Source: an uncultured Erysipelotrichaceae bacterium (lineage in GTDB: Bacteria; Bacillota_I; Bacilli_A; RF39; UBA660). Taken from it: a DNA stretch of 33,219 nucleotides. Positions 24,476-32,600 of the stretch are shown here, in pieces; position 1 is the stretch's first letter, and each line of letters begins with the position of its first letter. Position numbers and translations under genes: made by a program. The notes below the pieces were generated by a model, which saw nothing but the letters and a program-made list of their open reading frames with translations, did no database searches and had not been told where the DNA came from. The stretch lies in contig CACXJP010000014.1 in the NCBI GenBank assembly GCA_902768065.1, positions 1 through 33,219 of the forward strand, given 5' to 3'.

Positions 24476-25432
24476 ATGAATAAACAATCTATATTATATG
24501 TAGTTATACCATGCTACAATGAAGAAGCGGTTCTTGCAGAAACCACAAAACAGTTAAAAGAAAAAATTGAAAGTCTTATATCTAATAAAATCATTTCAAA
24601 TAAGAGTAAAGTAATGTATGTAAATGATGGCTCAAAAGATAATACTTGGGACGTTATTAAACAAATTAGTAAAAAAGAAAAACTTTTTACAGGAATAACT
24701 TTATCAAGAAATAGAGGACACCAAAATGCATTACTTGCCGGTCTTTTGACAGCAAAGAAATATGCGGACATCGTTATTTCAATGGATGCTGACCTACAGG
24801 ATGATATTAATGCAATAGATGAAATGATACGTAAGTACTATGAAGGTTGTGACATAGTATATGGTGTAAGAAGTGCAAGAGATAAAGATTCATTTTTTAA
24901 AAGGATAACAGCAGAAGGTTTTTATAAGTTTATGAAAGTTTTAGGAGTTGACTGTGTATATAATCACGCTGATTATAGATTGTCATCAAAAAGAGTGTTG
25001 GATAATCTTGAAAACTATGAAGAGGTTAACTTATTTTTAAGAGGTATATTTCCTTTAATTGGTTATAAGACTGATATTGTATATTATGAAAGAAATGAAC
25101 GATTTGCTGGAGAGTCAAAGTACCCTCTAAAAAAAATGTTAAATTTCGCATGGGATGGAATTACTTCCTTTAGTATAAAACCATTAAGAATGATTGGAAC
25201 CATTGGATTCATGATATTATTAATAAGTATAATAATAATGATATATTCATTGATTAGAAAAATTACTGGAAATACAGTAGAAGGATGGACATTTATTACA
25301 ATTTCATTATGGCTAATAGGTGGTATCCAAATGATAAGTATTGGAATAATTGGGGAATATGTCGGAAAAATATATAGTGAAACAAAAAGAAGACCAAGAT
25401 TTATTATTAGCGAGAATCTTGAAGAAAAGTAA
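24476..25432 (+). CDS. Polyprenyl-phosphate glycosyltransferase (GtrB-like GT2), second copy
   Basis: The 318-residue protein has a GT2 core: YVVIPCYNEEAVLAETT, MYVNDGSKDNTWD, TLSRNRGHQNALLAGL and SMDADLQDDINAID with the DxD, then DYRLSSKRVL and ERFAGESKYPLKKML. Two membrane helices follow at about residues 235-300. This is the same overall architecture as the protein at 18594, but the loops differ (HADYR against GARDFR), so the two probably use different sugars. The group transfers a sugar from a nucleotide donor to undecaprenyl phosphate at the inner face. It follows the UbiA gene by 20 bases (AAAGGAG before the ATG) and precedes a weak hairpin, so it seems to end a transcript. Confidence 0.85.
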   Translation: MNKQSILYVVIPCYNEEAVLAETTKQLKEKIESLISNKIISNKSKVMYVNDGSKDNTWDVIKQISKKEKLFTGITLSRNRGHQNALLAGLLTAKKYADIVISMDADLQDDINAIDEMIRKYYEGCDIVYGVRSARDKDSFFKRITAEGFYKFMKVLGVDCVYNHADYRLSSKRVLDNLENYEEVNLFLRGIFPLIGYKTDIVYYERNERFAGESKYPLKKMLNFAWDGITSFSIKPLRMIGTIGFMILLISIIIMIYSLIRKITGNTVEGWTFITISLWLIGGIQMISIGIIGEYVGKIYSETKRRPRFIISENLEEK

Positions 25433-25454
25433 TATTAATTATTTAATAGAATAA

Positions 25455-25480
25455 ATACCAGTATGTGTAAATGTTGGTAT
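25455..25480 (+). terminator. Weak intrinsic terminator after the second GtrB-like gene
   Basis: ATACCA (25455-25460) pairs with TGGTAT (25475-25480); two wobble and two A/T pairs lengthen the stem to about ten pairs with a six-base loop. CTTTCTTT follows. Pairing and U-tract are only moderate, so it may be partial. Confidence 0.5.
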
Positions 25481-25495
25481 CTTTCTTTAAATAAA

Positions 25496-25524
25496 TTTAC
25501 AAAAAATAATTTATATTATATAAT
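25496..25524 (+). promoter_or_regulatory. Promoter of the ABC exporter genes
   Basis: TTTACA (25496-25501) and TATAAT (25519-25524) are 17 bases apart. The expected transcript start is near 25531, which matters for the choice of start codon of the next gene. Confidence 0.7.
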
Positions 25525-25549
25525 ATGAACAGTGGAAAGAAGTGATATA

Positions 25550-26293
25550 GTGAAAAATAATATAGCAATATGTGTTAAGCATGTATCAAAGAGTTTTAAA
25601 CTCTATTATGATAAAGCTCATACTTTAAAAGAGAAAATTCTATTTTTTTCTAGAAAGAATAAAGATAAGAATGACATACTAGAAGTATTAAAAGATGTTA
25701 ATTTAGAAATTGAAAAAGGGGAAAGTGTTGCTTTAATTGGAACTAACGGAAGTGGTAAGTCAACATTATTAAAGTTGATGACAAAAATTATTTATCCAAA
25801 TAAGGGAACTATTACTACAAATGGTAAATTAACATCACTATTAGAATTAGGAGCAGGATTTCATGAGGACTTTACAGGAAGAGAAAATATTTATTTTAAT
25901 GCTTCTATTTTTGGATTAACAAAACATGAAATTGATGAAAGAATAGATGAAATAATTAAATTCTCAGAACTAGAAGAATTTATTGATAATCCAGTAAGGA
26001 CATATTCATCAGGAATGTATATGAGACTTGCTTTTTCAGTTGCCATTAATGTCCAAGCAGAAATTCTATTAATAGATGAAATATTAGCAGTTGGAGACCA
26101 ACATTTCCAAGATAAGTGCTACAGTAAGCTTATGGAATTAAAAAATTCTGGAAAAACCATAGTAATTGTTACGCATAATATTAATCAAGTAAAGCAAATA
26201 TGTAATAGAGCAGTTTGGCTATATAAAGGAAAAATAAGAATGGATGGCTCTACAAAAGATGTTCTTGAAGAATATTTGAAGGTGTGTGGGTGA
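25550..26293 (+). CDS. ABC-2 exporter ATPase, TagH/Wzt-like (short form)
   Basis: Two in-frame GTG codons compete. The one at 25532 would sit at the predicted 5' end of the transcript. The one at 25550 has a weak AAGAAGTG site and gives the typical family start KNNIAICVKHVSKSFKLYYD, so I choose 25550 (247 residues). Walker A is GTNGSGKST (about residues 62-70), then a LLELGAGFHEDFTGREN segment typical of polysaccharide and teichoic acid exporters, the signature YSSGM, Walker B ILLIDEILAVGD and the switch His in VTHN. It hydrolyses ATP to drive export of a lipid-linked glycan through the permease encoded next. It lacks the C-terminal carbohydrate-binding domain of Wzt, so chain recognition must lie elsewhere. 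The gene ends five bases before the permease ATG. Confidence 0.88.
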   Translation: MKNNIAICVKHVSKSFKLYYDKAHTLKEKILFFSRKNKDKNDILEVLKDVNLEIEKGESVALIGTNGSGKSTLLKLMTKIIYPNKGTITTNGKLTSLLELGAGFHEDFTGRENIYFNASIFGLTKHEIDERIDEIIKFSELEEFIDNPVRTYSSGMYMRLAFSVAINVQAEILLIDEILAVGDQHFQDKCYSKLMELKNSGKTIVIVTHNINQVKQICNRAVWLYKGKIRMDGSTKDVLEEYLKVCG

Positions 26294-26298
26294 TAGTA

Positions 26299-27072
26299 AT
26301 GAACGTATTTAAAGAATTATATAACTATAGGGAATTATTAAAAACAAATATAAAAAAGGAAGTAAGAGGAAAATATAAAGGATCATGGTTAGGTATTCTA
26401 TGGACATTTTTGAATCCATTACTTATGCTTGCTGTATATGCTTTTGTTTTCCCATATATTTTACGTGTTAACGTTGAAAATTATACAATTTTTATGATTG
26501 TTGCACTAATTCCTTGGAACTTTTTTACAACAGCAATACAATCAGGAACTGGATGCGTTGTTGCAAATGGTAATATATTAAAAAAAGTATATTTCCCAAG
26601 AGAAATAATACCAATTTCCATTTCAATATCACAATTAATTAATTTCTTGATTACATGTCTAATAATGTTTGTATTTATTATTGCAAGTGGAGTTGGATTT
26701 TCAATTCATATAGTTTTACTACCAATAGTAATACTAATACAAGTATTATTAACGCTTGCATTTAATTTTATTCTATCAGCACTTACTGTATATGCACATG
26801 ATATAGATCACTTTGTTAGTGTTATATTAACACTTGGATTTTATGCAACACCAATCGTTTATCTATCAAGTATGTTACCAGAACAATTTCAATGGGTTAT
26901 GAAAGTAAATCCGATGGCAGTTTTAGTAGAATCATACAGATCAATATTGTATTATCATAAATTTCCAGAATTTATGCCTATATTAATCTGGGGAATACTA
27001 AGTATTGTCTTATTGATTTTAGGATATATTATATTCAAAAAACTTGAGAAGAGTTTTGTTGAAGAATTATAA
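26299..27072 (+). CDS. ABC-2 exporter permease, TagG/Wzm-like
   Basis: The start is the ATG at 26299, after GGGTGAT. A GTG at 26284 lies inside the ATPase gene. The 257-residue protein has about six membrane segments. The N-terminal amphipathic part YRELLKTNIKKEVRGKYKGSWLGILW is the typical start of polysaccharide ABC-2 permeases. KKVYFPREIIPIS and FYATPIVY are further family motifs. It forms the channel that moves a polyprenyl-linked glycan (teichoic acid, O-antigen or secondary wall polymer) to the outer face, as a dimer with two ATPase subunits. A clear terminator follows, so the exporter pair is its own two-gene transcript. Confidence 0.88.
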   Translation: MNVFKELYNYRELLKTNIKKEVRGKYKGSWLGILWTFLNPLLMLAVYAFVFPYILRVNVENYTIFMIVALIPWNFFTTAIQSGTGCVVANGNILKKVYFPREIIPISISISQLINFLITCLIMFVFIIASGVGFSIHIVLLPIVILIQVLLTLAFNFILSALTVYAHDIDHFVSVILTLGFYATPIVYLSSMLPEQFQWVMKVNPMAVLVESYRSILYYHKFPEFMPILIWGILSIVLLILGYIIFKKLEKSFVEEL

Positions 27073-27084
27073 AAAAAGAACTAT

Positions 27085-27110
27085 AAAAACACATTATATA
27101 ATGTGTTTTT
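27085..27110 (+). terminator. Intrinsic terminator after the ABC exporter
   Basis: AACACATTA and TAATGTGTT flank a TA centre in a perfect 26-base palindrome that starts with an A-run and ends in a T-run (extending to 27111), 12 bases after the permease stop. The symmetric A and T runs would also allow function on the other strand. Confidence 0.85.
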
Positions 27111-27142
27111 TCATTTATTTCTTAACTATTGGTATAGTAATG

Positions 27143-27151
27143 TGATACAAT
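27143..27151 (+). promoter_or_regulatory. Extended -10 promoter of the GT2-GT4 fusion gene
   Basis: TG-A-TACAAT at 27143-27151 follows the exporter terminator. TTAACT at 27122-27127 with 18-base spacing is a weak -35. The ATG at 27184 follows after GTGGTGAT. Confidence 0.55.
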
Positions 27152-27183
27152 AGTATTAATAACATGCGAAAGTGGTGATAAAA

Positions 27184-29481
27184 ATGGATTATAGCAAATA
27201 TCCTGGACAAAGACTTGAAAAATACCGTGAATTATTAAATAAAGATATTGAACCGGTAGTTAGTATTATTACACCTTACTATAATAGTGGTAATACAATT
27301 GATGAAACATATAATTCAATAATGAATCAGACATATCCATTTTTTGAATGGGTAATTGTAGATGATGGTTCTACAGATAAAAAATCAATTTCTAAATTAA
27401 ATGAATTGAAGAAAAAAGATAAAAGAATAAAAGTATTCACTAAAGAAAATGCTGGGCCTTCAGAGGCAAGAGATTATGGTGTGGCAAACTCATCAAAATC
27501 AACAAAGTATCTATTATTTATAGATAGTGATGATTTGGTTGATAAAACACTAATAGAATGTTTATATTGGTCATTAGAAACAAATGAAGAAGCATCTTTT
27601 GCATATACAACAACAGTAAACTTTGGAAAAAGAGAATTTATATGGGATCATTATTTTACTGTAGAAAGAGAAAAAACAGAAAATTTACTAACTGTATGCA
27701 CAATGATAAAAAAAGAAGACTTCCTTGAGGTAGGCGGATTTGGAATTAAAGAAAAATCCATGTATGAAGATTGGAATTTATGGCTTAAACTAATCAAAAT
27801 AGGGAAAAAACCGCTAAGAGTTAATGCACCATTATTCTGGTATAGACAAACTCAAAGTGGAGAATTCTCACGTGCACAAGAAAATAATGAACAGGCAATG
27901 AAATATATAAAAGAAACAGCAAAAGACATAGATGATAATCAGTTGGAAGCAATTCAATATCCAAGATATGGAGATAGCTATGCAATGGTTAATGAATATG
28001 ATATGATATTGCCTGATTATGAAAAGTCGGAAAAAACAACTGTTTTATATATATTTCCATGGATGGTTGTAGGAGGAGCAGATTTCTTTAACCTTGATTT
28101 AATTAAAAGATTACCTCAAGATAAATATGAATCAATTGTATTAACTACAACACCAAGTGAAAACCCAATTAGACAATGGTTTGAAGAATATGCCGAAGTA
28201 TATGATATGTCATCATTTATTGATAGAATAGATTACATAAACTTTATTGATTATATGATGTCTTCAAGAAAGGTAGATTTAGTATTTGTAAGTAATAGTG
28301 AATATGGATATTATATGACACCATATTTAAAGAGTAAGTATCCAAAAATACCTTTTATTGACTATATCCACTGTGTAGATATATTTGATTTACGAAAAGG
28401 ATTTGCAAGATGTTCAAGAGATGTTACAAATTATCTATCTAGAACATACTGCTGCAATAATTCTACATTGAGAGAATTAAAAGAAGATTTTGGAATAAAA
28501 AATGCCGAAACAATCTATATAGGTACAGATGAGAAAAAATTCGATCCAGCAAAATACAATAAGGATGAATTAAAAGATAAATATGGAATACCAAAAGATA
28601 AAACTATAATATCATTTATCTGTAGACTTAGTGATCAAAAAAGACCAGAAATGTTTGTAGAAATAGCAAAAAAAGTATCAAAAATTAATAACAATATTTT
28701 TTGGGTAGTTGCAGGAGATGGACCATTAATGCCTAAAGTAAAAGCAGCAGTTGATAATAACTTTAAACTATTAGGTATGATTAAAGAAACGCAAGAAATA
28801 TATGCAATAAGTGATGCAACATTCAATTGTTCATCATTTGAAGGATTAGCACTTACTTCATATGAATCACTATCAATGGGTGTTCCAGTAATATCAACAG
28901 ATGCAGGTGGACAAGCCGAATTGATAAATAAAGATGTAGGAGGAATTGTTCATTTTAATGAGAATCCTACCAAGGAAGAATATGAAAAAGAAATAGAAGA
29001 ATATGTTACAGAAACATTAAGAGTAGTTGATGAATTGGATACTCTTAAAAAGAATTGCAGAAAAAGAATTATAAAAGGATTTACTTTGGATATAATGGCA
29101 AATAAATTTGCAAAAATATTTGAAGAAGTAATTAAAGAAGAAAAAAACAAAAAATTACCAGAACTAGATACAACACTTTATGAAATAGGGTGTGAAGCAT
29201 TTAATCAGCTATATTCTAACTATACTAATGAATTTTATGAGAAACACTATGGACTATATTTGACAAATATCAGGAAGAGTAAATATGCAAAAATAATAAG
29301 AAGATTAAATGCCTATGGAGTATTTAAAGAAGGAAAGGTTATTTTAGAATTACTAAGATCTGGAAAAAGATTCTTAATTGAATTAATACATCTATTAAAA
29401 TTGATAATTAGTTCAATAATAGCATTCCCAGTATTAGTATTTAAAGTAGTAAAATATTATGTAAAAAAGATTTTTTCATAA
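27184..29481 (+). CDS. Bifunctional GT2-GT4 glycosyltransferase
   Basis: The start is the ATG at 27184; a GTG at 27172 forms part of the ribosome site region. Residues 1-250 are a GT2 domain: VVSIITPYYNSGNTIDETY, VDDGSTDKK, AGPSEARDYGV, FIDSDDLVDKT and YEDWNLWLKL. From about residue 285 a GT4 domain follows: TVLYIFPWMVVGGADFFN, CRLSDQKRPEMFVEIA, VVAGDGPLM and CSSFEGLALTSYESLSMG with the E-x7-E motif. The last 45 residues are basic and hydrophobic and may hold the protein at the membrane. A two-domain enzyme next to an ABC exporter suggests it extends the exported chain with alternating linkages or primes and extends it (inference). It has its own promoter and a strong terminator. The sugars are unknown. 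Confidence 0.85.
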   Translation: MDYSKYPGQRLEKYRELLNKDIEPVVSIITPYYNSGNTIDETYNSIMNQTYPFFEWVIVDDGSTDKKSISKLNELKKKDKRIKVFTKENAGPSEARDYGVANSSKSTKYLLFIDSDDLVDKTLIECLYWSLETNEEASFAYTTTVNFGKREFIWDHYFTVEREKTENLLTVCTMIKKEDFLEVGGFGIKEKSMYEDWNLWLKLIKIGKKPLRVNAPLFWYRQTQSGEFSRAQENNEQAMKYIKETAKDIDDNQLEAIQYPRYGDSYAMVNEYDMILPDYEKSEKTTVLYIFPWMVVGGADFFNLDLIKRLPQDKYESIVLTTTPSENPIRQWFEEYAEVYDMSSFIDRIDYINFIDYMMSSRKVDLVFVSNSEYGYYMTPYLKSKYPKIPFIDYIHCVDIFDLRKGFARCSRDVTNYLSRTYCCNNSTLRELKEDFGIKNAETIYIGTDEKKFDPAKYNKDELKDKYGIPKDKTIISFICRLSDQKRPEMFVEIAKKVSKINNNIFWVVAGDGPLMPKVKAAVDNNFKLLGMIKETQEIYAISDATFNCSSFEGLALTSYESLSMGVPVISTDAGGQAELINKDVGGIVHFNENPTKEEYEKEIEEYVTETLRVVDELDTLKKNCRKRIIKGFTLDIMANKFAKIFEEVIKEEKNKKLPELDTTLYEIGCEAFNQLYSNYTNEFYEKHYGLYLTNIRKSKYAKIIRRLNAYGVFKEGKVILELLRSGKRFLIELIHLLKLIISSIIAFPVLVFKVVKYYVKKIFS

Positions 29482-29486
29482 AGTAA

Positions 29487-29517
29487 AAATAATCATTACA
29501 AAAAGTAATGATTATTT
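29487..29517 (+). terminator. Intrinsic terminator after the GT2-GT4 gene
   Basis: AATAATCATTAC (29488-29499) pairs perfectly with GTAATGATTATT (29505-29516) around an A5 loop; an outer A/T pair extends it. TTATTT follows. It closes the glycopolymer locus. Confidence 0.85.
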
Positions 29518-29580
29518 ATTTACAATGTAATTTATATTTTAAAGTTAACAATATAATCATAAAAAATAATAAAAAAATTG

Positions 29581-29609
29581 TTGATAACTGTCAAATTTTA
29601 TAATATTAT
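29581..29609 (+). promoter_or_regulatory. Promoter of the SLH surface protease
   Basis: TTGATA (29581-29586) and TATTAT (29604-29609) are 17 bases apart. AGGAGG follows seven or eight bases before the ATG at 29635. An overlapping TATAAT at 29599-29604 has no good -35. Confidence 0.7.
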
Positions 29610-29634
29610 GTTATTAGAATAGGAGGCTGTTTAT

Positions 29635-32600
29635 ATGAAAAAGAAACATATAGTTTTTTTATCAGTAATAATTATAGTAGCAATCGCTACATTTGGGGGT
29701 TTTGCTGCTTTTAGAAATATGAATACTACAAGTATAAAGTCCGTATTATCACAAAAATCATATTCATATCTTCCAAAAGAAGCAAAGAACTACATAGAGA
29801 AAGTCTATAAAGAAACCGGTGAAATTGTTAAAACAGAAAAAAATAAAGAAGACAATGAACCATATCTTAATCCAAAATATATTGAATATCTAGAATTAAG
29901 CGAAAAAGAAAAAAAAGATATAGATTTGATACCTGATGCTTATATATTAGATTATTCAATTAATCAAACATATGGTAATTCAAATTTACCAGCTACATTT
30001 GATTTAAGAAATAGAAATGGTCGCAACTACGTATCACCAATTAAAAATCAAGGAACAACAAGTATTTGTTGGGCTTTTGCCACAATAGAAAATGTTGAAA
30101 CTCTTTACATGAAAAATAATCAACAATCATATAGTGATTTAGTACCTAAATTTTCTATAAGACAAATGGACTATATAACATCAACTAATTATCTTGCTCT
30201 TAAGGGGAATTGGAGTTCAGGTCTTTGTACTTATTCAAACTGTACTTGGACTAATTGGGATAATGCCAATAATGGTAGTCATGAACTTGATAAAGGTGGA
30301 AATTTCTATGCTTCATCTATAGCAATGTCAAATGGTATAACTTTAACTAATGAAAGTGTAATGCCTTGGCATGAAGAAAAAAAGCCAGTATTAGTAAATG
30401 ACATTTATGGTTATGACAAATCATTATATGAAGTAAATTCAACAATTCAAATGCCTACAATTAATGCAGATAATCCATCACAAGAATTAGTAAATAGCTA
30501 TGTCAATAGTGTTAAAAATTATATGCTAGAATATGGTGGACCATTTGTTGGAACATATTCTCCTCAATCAACTTGTGGTTTTCAAAATAGAGATGGATCA
30601 AAAATATTGAAAACTGATAACTGCGTCAGCGATACAAATACTAAAGACTTAGGACATGCGATGCAAATTATTGGTTGGGATGATAACTATGAGTATTCAT
30701 ATTGTGAATCTGGAACTACTCATAAATCTGTCAATAGTAATGGTACATGTAGTTCAGGAGTGTTAACAACAGGAAAAGGTGCATGGATATTAAGAAATTC
30801 TTGGGGAACTGCAACACCAGAAGCACAAGCATATAGTTATTTTTATTTAACATATGATTCAACAAGATTATCTATAGGTTTTACAACATCTATATCAAAG
30901 ATGCAAAATCGTACGTGGGATAATAATTATCATTCTAATCCTTGGATTGAAGGAAAAATTTCAAATGGAATGGTAAGTGTTGAAAGTCAAACTAAAAGTT
31001 TTAACACACATAATAACAAATCAGAGAAAGTAGAAAAAATTAAATTTTTCGCTTCATCAAAAAATGGAACATATAATGTTTCTATATTAACTAATAATAA
31101 AAATTATAATAATGTTGGAACAATCACAACAACCGAATCAGGTATTTATACCATAAATTTATCTGACAAAAATGTTATTTTATCAAATAAAGAATTTCAG
31201 GTAAAAATTGAATCACAAAACGGAGCACAATTTATTAATGATTCAATATCAGTATTTACATCAAATACAAATACTGCTCCTTCAATAGAAACAAATTATA
31301 AAAGTGGAATTGTAACGTATGAAGACCCAAATGGCAAACCATCAGAAGAAAATGTGGCATTTATTATAAGCAGTAAAGAAACAACTGTAAAATTGGAGCA
31401 TTATTTAAAAAATGTTTCAGACTATAAAAAAATAACTTATAAAGCTCTTTTAGATGGAGTAGAGTATAATCGATATTTCTTTGACAATTATAACTCTATA
31501 TCTTCAAACATGACTTATATTGATGGAAAGGTTACAACAATACTTGATATTTCTAAAGAAGATTATTCTGATGTAGATGTATGTGGTAAAGTTTATACAT
31601 TCCAGATATTATATGATAATACAGTTATCGAATCATTCCCAGTAAAGAGAATTTGTAAAAACTGGGATAATAAAAGTACTGATTATACAAAATCAACAAT
31701 AAAGTTCCATAAAAATGATGGTAGTGGTTATTATTCAGCAATTACTAAGAATGACACATCGAGTTTTAATATAATGAAAAGTGATGGGACCGGAAATGAA
31801 TACATTGGTGATGAAAGTAAATTCTTCCAATATGATAAGTACATTACGGGTTGGAATACAAAACCTGATGGAACCGGAACCACTTATACAAACAATGAAT
31901 ATTTTGTATATAGAGATATGGATCTTTATGCACAATGGAGTAATCCACAGACTCAAAAACATCAGTATTATATTAAACTAGAATGCGGAAATACAACATG
32001 TTCTTCAGGTTATTCAAGAACTATGACTATAACTTTTAATGAAAACTTTACAATACCTGATACACAATATGGTAGTCAAAACTCAAATATGAAGTTCATA
32101 CATTGGACATTTGACGAAGATAACGATACACCTATATATTATGAAGAAGAAGTAGTAAAAAATATAAGTAAACATAGATTTTCATCACCATATAACAAAG
32201 ATGAATCATTCAACTTGTATGGAGTATGGTCTGATTCATATCATTCAGTATCATTTAATGCCAATAATGGAACAGGTACAATGAAAGATATCAAAATAAT
32301 AAATAACAAATCAGCACGTTTAAAATACAATTTATTCAAAAAAACAGGTTATAGATTTGCTGGATGGAATACAAAAGCAAATGGAACAGGAACGGCCTAT
32401 ACAGATGGTCAGAATGTTTCTCTAACAAATGATATAACATTGTATGCGCAATGGGAAAAAATCCAAAATCATACGGTTACATTCTATGCAAATGATGGAA
32501 CTACTAGAAGTGATTCACAAGAAGTAGAAGAATCAGTAAGTACTCCATTAAAGAAAAATGCATTTACAGGATCAGGATATACATTTAAAAATTGGAATAC

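Noticed and set aside
27129..27134. TTGGTA as the -35 of the GT2-GT4 promoter
   Set aside because: It is only 11 bases from TACAAT, too short for sigma-A; the extended TGnTACAAT is the better signal.
31781..31981. A short plus-strand frame inside the SLH protease gene
   Set aside because: It overlaps a conserved InlB-type repeat read in the long frame and has no features of its own.
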